The notes under the pieces are model-generated. The model saw only the letters and a program-made list of their open reading frames with translations. It was not told where the DNA came from and searched no databases. A stretch of 37,751 bases of DNA, taken from positions 1 through 37,751 of the forward strand of contig CASEHF010000018.1 of NCBI GenBank assembly GCA_949287685.1. Reading direction: 5' to 3'. This DNA is from an uncultured Christensenella sp. (GTDB lineage: Bacteria > Bacillota > Clostridia > Christensenellales > UBA1242). A program made the position numbers and the translations under genes. Positions 32,220 through 37,751 of this stretch are shown here, in pieces (position 1 is the stretch's first letter; each line of letters starts with the position of its first letter).

Positions 32220-34115
32220 TTATGTTTTTAGCAAAATTATTGCGCTCTCGAACAATTTTTCGCCCGCGGGGACACTCTGCCATGTCACAAAATCGCCCTC
32301 GCCATCGATTTCGTACTCGAGTTTTGCGCGCTTTAGTGTATCAATAGCTTGCATAAGCGGCATACCAACAAGGTTCGGCACCTCGATATTTGGCTCCATT
32401 TTCTCTAGGTCCTCGGTCAGATTTGTAGGGGCAATATTTAGATAATTAAACAGTCCGCTAAAAACTTGCTTTGCGTACGGTGCTGCCACCATACTACCAT
32501 AATACACACCTGTCCCTGGCTCATCCACACAAAGAAGCAGCACATACTCTGGGTCCTCAACAGGATAGCAACCTACAAAACTCGACACATACTTCCCATT
32601 AGCGATATGCCCATTCTCGTACTTTTGCGCAGTACCCGTTTTACCGCCGATTCGGTACCCTGGGACAAAACTATACAGCCCCTTTGTACTAACGACCTGT
32701 TCCATAAGGCTAGCGACAGTACTCGATACACTCTTATCCAACACCTTGCGAACGGCGACACTATTAAATGTCTTTGTATCGCCAGCGGGAGTCGTGATGG
32801 ACTTAATAAAATGCGGCTCGTATAGTGTGCCATTTAATACAGCGCTAACAGCAGTAATCATCTGTAGTGGGGTTACGGCTACCGCCTGCCCAAAGGCAAT
32901 GCGTGCAAGGTCGACATTTTTTACGCTATTTTTATTCATCATAATACCCGCGCTCTCGCCAGCGAAGTCGATATTTGTCGTACTACCAATACCAAAGCGC
33001 TCAAGGTACTCGTATAATTTATCGACTCCGAGCCGCAGCCCTAAGTCCATAAACACGCTATTGCAACTATTACACAAGCCCTCCGCCAATGTCTCCGAAC
33101 CGTGCCCAGTCGTGCGCCAACACTTGATTTTTTCGCCATCTACTACCCTATAGCCTGGGTCGTAAAACTTTTCCTCGACACTTGTCACCCCCTCGGCTAG
33201 CGCTGCGGAAATAGTAAAAAGTTTAAATGTACTCCCTGGCTCATACACATCGACAATGTTTACATTCTTGCTATACTCAAGCAATTTCTCGACATCATCG
33301 CGTGGTGGGTTGTTTAAATCAAAACTCGGCTTTGAGACCATTGCCAAAATTTCGCCATTTTGCGGGTTTTGTATGATTGCAGTGACTCCCTTTGCCTGCT
33401 GTTCAATTAGCGCGCGCTCACACACGGACTCGAGAATCTCTTGGATGTTTATATCAATTGTGAGGGCTATATCGCACCCATTAACTCCCGGGATGAAACT
33501 CGTAGTAGCGTTGCTCAGTTCTAGCCCTGTAATTGTGCTCTCGGTGAGTGCTGTACCATTTGTACCTGTTAAGAAGTTGTTATAATACGCTTCAAGCCCC
33601 GCTTGCCCTACATTATCAATAGTTGTAAATCCTAACACACTGGTCAACGCATCGCCATACGGGTATTGTCTTGTACTGGTCTCCCCTAAGTAAATGCCAT
33701 CTAATTCATAGGATAAAATTTCCTTTGCGGTATCGATATCCACCTGCGACTTTATTAGACTTTCCGACACATCGGTCTTAACCACTTTTTCGTACACCGT
33801 GTCATATTCTAACCCTAATTTTTCGCTAAGCAAACTCGCCACCGCCGCCGAATCACGGACATTGCTAGCGCGCGTATATACATTGTAACTCGTGTAACTC
33901 GAGGCAAGCACATTCCCCTCTCTATCGAGAATTTTTCCGCGCAGCCCCGAGAGTGATAGGTCCCTAGTCCACTGGTCTAGGGCGCGCGCCTGTAGAGTAT
34001 TGCCCTCGATAATTTGCACGACAAAAAGCCTCCCCATTACGCACAAAAAAAGAAAGGCCATTACGCTAATCACGCATAATAGTCTCTTTTGTAAACTTGA
34101 AATTGTATACTCCAT
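32220..34115 (-). CDS. Class B penicillin-binding protein with PASTA domain (SpoVD/PbpB-like)
   Basis: This 631-residue transpeptidase cross-links peptidoglycan with its FtsW/SpoVE partner. It has one N-terminal helix (11-33), the 'RGKILDREGNVLA' dimerisation-domain start at 59-71, and the active-site motifs S295-TFK, S350-CN and K492-TG. A single C-terminal PASTA domain (571-631, 'VPNLVGMPLMQAIDTLKRAKLEYE') resembles SpoVD; division PbpB of Bacillus has two. In many Clostridia one such gene at this locus serves division. It stands in the ftsI position, after the ftsL-like gene. The ATG has a GGGGGC site. Confidence 0.93.
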   Translation of the reverse strand: MEYTISSLQKRLLCVISVMAFLFLCVMGRLFVVQIIEGNTLQARALDQWTRDLSLSGLRGKILDREGNVLASSYTSYNVYTRASNVRDSAAVASLLSEKLGLEYDTVYEKVVKTDVSESLIKSQVDIDTAKEILSYELDGIYLGETSTRQYPYGDALTSVLGFTTIDNVGQAGLEAYYNNFLTGTNGTALTESTITGLELSNATTSFIPGVNGCDIALTIDINIQEILESVCERALIEQQAKGVTAIIQNPQNGEILAMVSKPSFDLNNPPRDDVEKLLEYSKNVNIVDVYEPGSTFKLFTISAALAEGVTSVEEKFYDPGYRVVDGEKIKCWRTTGHGSETLAEGLCNSCNSVFMDLGLRLGVDKLYEYLERFGIGSTTNIDFAGESAGIMMNKNSVKNVDLARIAFGQAVAVTPLQMITAVSAVLNGTLYEPHFIKSITTPAGDTKTFNSVAVRKVLDKSVSSTVASLMEQVVSTKGLYSFVPGYRIGGKTGTAQKYENGHIANGKYVSSFVGCYPVEDPEYVLLLCVDEPGTGVYYGSMVAAPYAKQVFSGLFNYLNIAPTNLTEDLEKMEPNIEVPNLVGMPLMQAIDTLKRAKLEYEIDGEGDFVTWQSVPAGEKLFESAIILLKT

Positions 34116-34133
34116 TCTGCCCCCTAGGGCTCG

Positions 34134-34859
34134 CTATCTACCAAACAAATACGAGAAAAACTCGGCAATCTTGTTAAAAATGTTGTCACTTGGCGTAATT
34201 TCTACGGGGTTTGTGGGAGTGATGTCTACATTTGTGCCACCATTCACCCCTTGCATTCCCTCAGGCACGGAGCCAGACTCGTTTATAATACTGCCGTTAA
34301 GGTCCTCGAGTTCCCCTTCTTGGACAACAATACTATCACTTATTCCCGAAATATCGCGATTGAGTGCGCCGATTGCGAAAATGTTACAAATTACTAACGC
34401 AAGTAGTAACACCATACACACAGCCCCTGTCGCTATCCACATTTTTTTGCGGGTGGACATTTTCTTCGCTGCGGTCTTGGTCTCATATGACTTAATCTCG
34501 AGTGTGGGCGCCTCATTAGGCACATTTACTACATCGCTATACTTTGGGCGAGCGCGCATTTTAGCCAAAGTATCGCTCTCGCCAAAAAATGGATTAGTTA
34601 AAGTGTCAGTCTGTCGCGCCTTTGGCTTCTCAACTTCGGGTTGAGTGTAGGTGTTTACCATATTCGCCCTATCAATTGCATCGTACGCTTTGTTTAAATC
34701 AGTCGCTGTATGCGAGTTGTCAAAGCGCTGTACTTCCCGCTCAATTTCCGTTTTCGCGGGCGCCGTGTTTTCCTTTACCCTCTCATCGATGAGGTCTAAA
34801 ATGCTAGTCGTGGGTTTCTCTAATGTGGTAGTACGAGCATCATCATCTTTATAAGACAT
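34134..34859 (-). CDS. FtsL-position bitopic membrane protein
   Basis: The 241-residue product has one membrane helix (140-164), a cytoplasmic N-terminal part of about 139 residues, and an outer part with a short coiled-coil-like stretch ('IGALNRDISGISDSIVVQEGELEDLNGS'). Its place between rsmH and the class B PBP is that of ftsL, whose product joins the divisome with FtsB/DivIC and FtsQ. Typical FtsL is about 110-120 residues, so the cytoplasmic part is unusually long, and the outer coil is short and followed by a Gly/Asn/Pro-rich tail. I see no sequence signature that proves FtsL. The ATG has AAAGGAG upstream. An unrelated divisome protein in this slot is possible. Confidence 0.7.
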   Translation of the reverse strand: MSYKDDDARTTTLEKPTTSILDLIDERVKENTAPAKTEIEREVQRFDNSHTATDLNKAYDAIDRANMVNTYTQPEVEKPKARQTDTLTNPFFGESDTLAKMRARPKYSDVVNVPNEAPTLEIKSYETKTAAKKMSTRKKMWIATGAVCMVLLLALVICNIFAIGALNRDISGISDSIVVQEGELEDLNGSIINESGSVPEGMQGVNGGTNVDITPTNPVEITPSDNIFNKIAEFFSYLFGR

Positions 34860-34888
34860 AATAATATACTCCTTTTAGTACTATTTTA

Positions 34889-35827
34889 TCACAACTTTTC
34901 GATTATCCTTAACTTTGCGCTGTGAGCGCGCGGGTTAGATGCAAGTTCTACATTGCTCGCTACAATCGGCTTTTTGTTAATCAGCACCCCTTCAGCTTTG
35001 TGGTGGCACACGCACACAGGCAAGCGTTTATCACAAATACAATCGCTGCTCAAAAGGTTAAATGCACTCTTTACGATACGGTCCTCTAGGGAGTGGAAAG
35101 TGATAATACACATCCGCCCACCCCTGTTTAGCCCCTCGCGAAACATCGATAGAATTGTCTCATTTAGGCGTGCTAGTTCGCCATTTACCTCGATGCGAAT
35201 TGCCTGAAAAACGCGCTTTGCTGGGTGGCCTGAGTTGAATCTAAATTTTGCAGGCACGGCACTAGACACAATGTTAGCCAAATCTAGTGTCGACTGAATT
35301 TTTTTCTCACGGCGGCGCTTAGTAATAGCATTCGCTATACTCTTAGAGAACCGCTCCTCACCATAGTCGCGAAAAATGCGCTCGAGTTCACTCTCGGTAT
35401 ACTCGTTTACTACCACCTCAGCAGTTAGACTAGAGTCGGCATCCATTGCCATATTGAGTGGACCATCCGCTATATAACTAAACCCGCGCTCTGGAGTGTC
35501 AATTTGGTAACTACTCACCCCGAGGTCAAGCAAAATCCCATCGAGCCCTGCGATTTTATTTTCCGCTAACACTTCTTTAAAGTCCTTAAAATTCCTATGC
35601 GCGAATATTTTGCGGCACGAGTACGGCTCTAGTCGTTTTGAGGCAAACTCAATAGCCGTTTTGTCAAGGTCAAACATAACAAGTGTGCCAGTACTATCTA
35701 GTCTTTTTGCAATTTCGCTACTATGCCCGCCCCCGCCTAGCGTGCCATCCATATACACTTTAGAGGGCGCAATATTTAGCCCAGCAATGCATTCATCGAG
35801 CATCACCGAAATGTGCTTAAACTCCAT
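34889..35827 (-). CDS. rsmH: 16S rRNA (cytosine1402-N4)-methyltransferase
   Basis: RsmH (MraW) methylates C1402 of 16S rRNA. The 312-residue product has the SAM loop 'YMDGTLGGGGHSSEIAKRL' at 25-43, 'DGILLDLGVSSYQID' with the catalytic region, 'RRREKKI', 'FNSGHPAKRVFQAIRIEVNGEL' parts and 'ITFHSLEDRIVKSAF'. Length is normal. The ATG has a perfect AAGGAGG. It is the first gene of the dcw cluster here; mraZ, which usually precedes it, is absent and the upstream region is non-coding. Confidence 0.97.
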   Translation of the reverse strand: MEFKHISVMLDECIAGLNIAPSKVYMDGTLGGGGHSSEIAKRLDSTGTLVMFDLDKTAIEFASKRLEPYSCRKIFAHRNFKDFKEVLAENKIAGLDGILLDLGVSSYQIDTPERGFSYIADGPLNMAMDADSSLTAEVVVNEYTESELERIFRDYGEERFSKSIANAITKRRREKKIQSTLDLANIVSSAVPAKFRFNSGHPAKRVFQAIRIEVNGELARLNETILSMFREGLNRGGRMCIITFHSLEDRIVKSAFNLLSSDCICDKRLPVCVCHHKAEGVLINKKPIVASNVELASNPRAHSAKLRIIEKL

Positions 35828-35926
35828 ACGCTACCTCCTTTTTATAAAAGTCCCTAGTTTTTTAACCGCCAAAACCGCGTGTCTGCCGCTTTTTATTTGT
35901 CGCGTGTCTATTATAAATTACTAATT

Positions 35927-35954
35927 ATTATAACACAAAAGTATAAATATTCAA
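35927..35954 (-). promoter_or_regulatory. Promoter of the dcw cluster (rsmH)
   Basis: TTGAAT (35949-35954) and TATAAT (35927-35932) are spaced by 16 bp on the minus strand, and the -10 is extended by TGT. The transcript leader is about 93 bases and ends in a perfect ribosome site. Confidence 0.75.
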
Positions 35955-36050
35955 AACAATTTTGCATAAAAGCCTCCCAAAACGACCGCAAAAAGCCCTA
36001 AAAACGATTAAATTAGGTATTTTATCTAAATTTTTTATAAAAAAATTAAA

Positions 36051-36151
36051 AAAAAAGTGGCACTTTCCGTAAATTATGCCGTTAGGTGTCAGTATTTACT
36101 TGTATAATTAAAAAGCCAATTCGGTGACTTTTCTTTTTTGGCCACTTTTTT
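36051..36151 (-). other. Inverted repeat closing a ~100-base stem-loop, possible RNA 3' end
   Basis: On the minus strand AAAAAAGTGGC (5' arm, complement of 36141-36151) pairs with GCCACTTTTTT (complement of 36051-36061), and nine T residues follow the closing bases. With the promoter at 36409-36437 this would define a transcript of about 350 bases. The pairing is long-range and the inner part has no clear fold, so it is tentative. Confidence 0.35.
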
Positions 36152-36191
36152 CTTTTGAGGTGATAATAAAATAAATATTTATATCTAGAGA

Positions 36192-36210
36192 GTACTTACT
36201 GAGTAAGTAC
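36192..36210. promoter_or_regulatory. Perfect 19-bp palindrome GTACTTACT-G-AGTAAGTAC
   Basis: Perfect symmetry around one G, in AT-rich DNA between two minus-strand promoters. It could be an operator for a dimeric regulator such as the XRE protein encoded next to it, or a compact hairpin in a transcript. No copy was seen elsewhere in the window. Confidence 0.6.
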
Positions 36211-36251
36211 GATATTTTTTATTTTTTTAATTAATAATAGTAGTTTAGTTA

Positions 36252-36310
36252 GGGTTATGGGTGGTTGGGTAAAAGTACGGGGTTTAACTGATTTAGGGGG
36301 GTCTGGGGGG
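36252..36310 (+). other. G-run cluster with quadruplex potential
   Basis: On the plus strand runs of 3, 3, 3, 4, 6 and 6 G occur at 36252, 36259, 36267, 36279, 36296 and 36305. The first four have loops of 4, 5 and 9 bases, which fits a G-quadruplex pattern. This is a sharp contrast with the AT-rich flanks. Confidence 0.5.
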
Positions 36311-36392
36311 AGTAGATAACTTGCGCCATTGTGTGGAAAAGTGCGGGGGCTTGTTGATAACTTGCCAGACACCACCTCTTCCCTGTTGATGA
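36311..36392. other. Four phased DnaA-box-like direct repeats
   Basis: AGTAGATAA (36311), TGTGGAAAA (36332), TGTTGATAA (36352) and TGTTGATGA (36384) share one orientation at spacings of 21, 20 and 32 bp. The middle two are each one base from the complement of the DnaA box TTATCCACA; the outer two differ by two bases. GATAACTTGC is repeated at 36315 and 36356. No exact DnaA box occurs. Confidence 0.4.
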
Positions 36393-36408
36393 TTTTGTGA
36401 AAACTGCA

Positions 36409-36437
36409 AGTATAAAATAGAAAATAACTTTTGTCAA
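36409..36437 (-). promoter_or_regulatory. Strong sigma-A promoter with no gene directly downstream
   Basis: TTGACA (36432-36437) and TATACT (36409-36414) are spaced by 17 bp on the minus strand. Transcription would start near 36402, about 575 bases before rsmH. It may drive a non-coding RNA or a long-leader dcw transcript. Confidence 0.7.
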
Positions 36438-36495
36438 TTTTTGGGGCTCGTTCTACTTTTGCTTAACTAGCGTACTTCACTAACTAGCATATAAA

Positions 36496-36523
36496 AAATA
36501 AAAGCATTAGATTTTACTAATGC
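36496..36523 (-). terminator. Terminator of the XRE gene, overlapping its stop codon
   Basis: On the minus strand GCATTAG (36517-36523) pairs with CTAATGC (36504-36510) around six bases, followed by TTTTATTTTTT. The 5' arm contains the last His codon and the TAG stop. Confidence 0.85.
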
Positions 36524-37302
36524 CTATTTGTTTTTAGGTTGTTTTCGCAAAGTTGTTGGAGTAGTTTGGTTTGGAAGACATCAGGCACAAATCTAAGCTC
36601 CTGTACACAATCACTAAAAACTTGCCCTGGCGCAACACTAAAAACCTGTCCGCCCTGCTCAATTAGCAACAAGATTACCCGATCATCCCATTCCCTCCGA
36701 CCATAAATAAAGTCAGCTATAAGGCCGCTGTATGTGTTAGCATCCAGTCCTTTATAAAAACCAGGATCTTTTATTTTGTGTTGTGTTAACTTCTCAATTC
36801 TAAAGCCGTTTTCATTTTCCTTAAAAGACTTATATATATGAGGAGTTCTGTAAATAAGCTCGTTGTCTTCTAATAACTTATATAAATTGTAGTTGTCAAA
36901 AGTCAAAATTTTTTCGTACGGGAAAGCACCCAAATTTCGAATCCACTTATCAACCTCATCATCAGTGATCAGTGCCACGATTGAGTCATAGTACTTTTCG
37001 AGTTTATTGGCCTTTAATATTTTCTTTAAATACTCCTTTAAGTCCTCGGTATACTGTTCAAAAGTGGGTTGTTTATTTATAGACTTTTCATCACCTTTGT
37101 GCATTGTACCCGTAGACAAATAATCTACGCTGACTTGAAATACTTTGCCAAGATTTATAATATCCTCTAGACTGGGTTGACCTTCACCTGTCTCCCATTT
37201 GCTAACCAGTTTACTAGACACATTTAGCTTTTTAGCCAAGTCGCTTTGAGTCCACCTGTTCACCTTTCTTAAATTTGAAATTCTTTCTGCAATACTTTTC
37301 AT
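36517..37302 (-). CDS. XRE-family HTH regulator with unknown C-terminal domain
   Basis: The 261-residue product has an N-terminal HTH (residues 4-58): 'WTQSDLAKKLNVSSKLVSKWETGEGQPS', then 'LGKVFQVSVDYL'. Residues 75-261 form a separate, mainly helical domain I do not recognise ('YEKILTFDNYNLYKLLEDNEL', 'GLIADFIYGRREWDDRVILLL'); it may sense a ligand or protein. I chose ATG 37302 because GGAGG is five bases upstream; a GTG six bases earlier overlaps that site. It has its own promoter and terminator. Targets are unknown; the structured gap before the dcw cluster is next to it. Confidence 0.85.
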   Translation of the reverse strand: MKSIAERISNLRKVNRWTQSDLAKKLNVSSKLVSKWETGEGQPSLEDIINLGKVFQVSVDYLSTGTMHKGDEKSINKQPTFEQYTEDLKEYLKKILKANKLEKYYDSIVALITDDEVDKWIRNLGAFPYEKILTFDNYNLYKLLEDNELIYRTPHIYKSFKENENGFRIEKLTQHKIKDPGFYKGLDANTYSGLIADFIYGRREWDDRVILLLIEQGGQVFSVAPGQVFSDCVQELRFVPDVFQTKLLQQLCENNLKTNRH

Positions 37303-37491
37303 ATGCACCTCCGAAAATATACCAATATTATAACATAAAAGTTTGCAAATTTCACTAATTTAAGGCAATTTCTGTGTCTATGTTTTGTAGACTCTTTTTA
37401 AAAAATAGAAAAAAAACATAAAATTTCGAATTTTTAATTCTACTAATTGTGGAGTCGATGCTTTTGATTCAAATATTAATTAATTTCACAA
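37303..37491. other. Upstream region of the XRE gene
   Basis: It holds the ribosome site and the promoter at 37327-37355. Beyond that, 37356-37491 is AT-rich with nothing I can support. The hairpin repeats then run to the window edge, so the last 449 bases have no gene. Confidence 0.5.
37327..37355 (-). promoter_or_regulatory. Extended -10 promoter of the XRE gene
   Basis: TATAAT (37327-37332) is preceded by TGT, and GTGAAA (37350-37355) stands 17 bp upstream on the minus strand. A short leader of about 20 bases follows. Confidence 0.65.
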
Positions 37492-37751
37492 ACTTCAACC
37501 AACTCGCAATTTTGCAAGGGCAGGCTCCTTCCGCCTGTCTGCAGTGAATTGCTTTTCACATATTAAGGTTGTAGTTATTTTAACTAACTACTCACCTACC
37601 TCACATACAGGTACCAACTCGCAATTTTGCAAGGGCAGAATGCGCTCCGCTTATTCTGGCTGCAGTGTGTCGCAAACTTCAACAAGTTTACTGTTTCAGC
37701 GACAGAATGCGCTGCGCTCATTCTGGCTGCAGTGTGTCGCAAACTTCAACA
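37492..37751. repeat. Hairpin-forming repeats at the window edge, three units
   Basis: Units begin near 37501, 37615 and 37697. The first two share CAACTCGCAATTTTGCAAGG followed by GCAG; all three share CTGCAGTG after a hairpin; AAACTTCAAC stands before unit 1 and after units 2 and 3. The hairpin arms differ but stay paired: CAGGC/GCCTG, CAGAAT/ATTCTG and CAGAATG/CATTCTG. Unit 3 is also enclosed by GCGAC/GTCGC. The last unit runs into the window end, so the array may go on. Confidence 0.7.

Larger units (their letters stand above)
35828..36516. other. 689-bp structured non-coding region upstream of the dcw cluster
   Basis: From left to right it holds the rsmH leader and promoter, a long inverted repeat (36051-36151), a 19-bp palindrome (36192-36210), G-runs (36252-36310), a cluster of DnaA-box-like repeats (36311-36392), a second consensus promoter pointing left (36409-36437), and a terminator for the XRE gene. 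A 60-codon open frame at 36255-36437 has no coding character. Confidence 0.6.

Noticed and set aside
36051..36402. tmRNA, RNase P RNA or 6S RNA
   Set aside because: Size is near that of tmRNA or RNase P RNA, but the tRNA-like ends, the RNase P core motif and a long 6S-like rod are absent.
36255..36437. 60-codon open frame on the minus strand with a TM-like start
   Set aside because: It overlaps the promoter and G-rich block, has a Pro/Gln-rich random look, and has no ribosome site.
35828..36516. mraZ upstream of rsmH
   Set aside because: No frame in this gap encodes an AbrB-like MraZ. The AbrB-type gene at 134-661 is SpoVT-like, with a GAF-type C-terminal domain.
37492..37751. Integron attC array
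   Set aside because: The expected RYYYAAC and GTTRRRY core sites are not present, and no cassette genes or integrase are seen.

Overview
The window reads as chromosome from a low-GC, spore-forming Firmicute of the Clostridia type, probably an uncultured gut lineage. The evidence is a SpoVT-type regulator, an RNase J, an O-methyltransferase beside a U32 protein as in Bacillus, a SpoVD-like penicillin-binding protein with a C-terminal PASTA domain, a MurE with the DNPR motif of meso-diaminopimelate enzymes, and a small Cys-rich collagen-like protein of exosporium type. Intergenic DNA is very AT-rich, promoters are close to the sigma-A consensus, and Shine-Dalgarno sites are strong. No tRNA, rRNA, CRISPR array, transposase or prophage gene was seen. 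Almost all genes lie on the minus strand; only ung and two small XRE regulators are on the plus strand.

Layout by region. 0-0.7 kb: spoVT. 1.5-7.7 kb: a four-gene operon (large membrane-anchored surface protein, condensation-fold acyltransferase, zinc-ribbon six-TM protein, unknown protein) behind a consensus promoter. 7.8-9.3 kb: an Ig-like lipoprotein. 9.4-11.9 kb: ftsA-ftsZ with a clear promoter and terminator. 11.9-13.1 kb: a repeat-rich gap. 13.1-15.4 kb: a membrane protein with a charged N-terminal half, the collagen-like protein and a soluble unknown. 15.8-16.5 kb: ung. 16.7-20.5 kb: rnj, a TrmR-like methyltransferase and a TrhP-like U32 protein, which suggests RNA processing and wobble-uridine modification. 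20.7-22.5 kb: two membrane proteins, probably paralogues. 23.3-25.4 kb: a surface protein with DUF6273-like and InlB B-repeat-like domains. 25.8-26.5 kb: two paralogous mini XRE regulators with palindromic operator candidates. 27.2-35.8 kb: a reduced dcw cluster, rsmH-ftsL-like-pbp-murE-mraY-murD-ftsW. 35.8-36.5 kb: a structured intergenic region. 36.5-37.3 kb: an XRE regulator. From 37.5 kb to the edge: hairpin-forming repeats.

The dcw genes and ftsA-ftsZ together supply peptidoglycan precursors and the divisome, but mraZ, murF, murG and ftsQ/divIB are not in the window. Their usual places in the cluster are closed up.

The least explained parts are: (i) a mosaic, hairpin-rich repeat family with about 18 copies of its end motif in seven gaps; (ii) the 36.05-36.44 kb region with a consensus promoter, four phased DnaA-box-like repeats, G-runs and a perfect 19-bp palindrome; (iii) three hairpin repeats at the right edge whose arms change together; (iv) the acyltransferase/surface-protein operon; and (v) the twin regulators, one of which looks leaderless.
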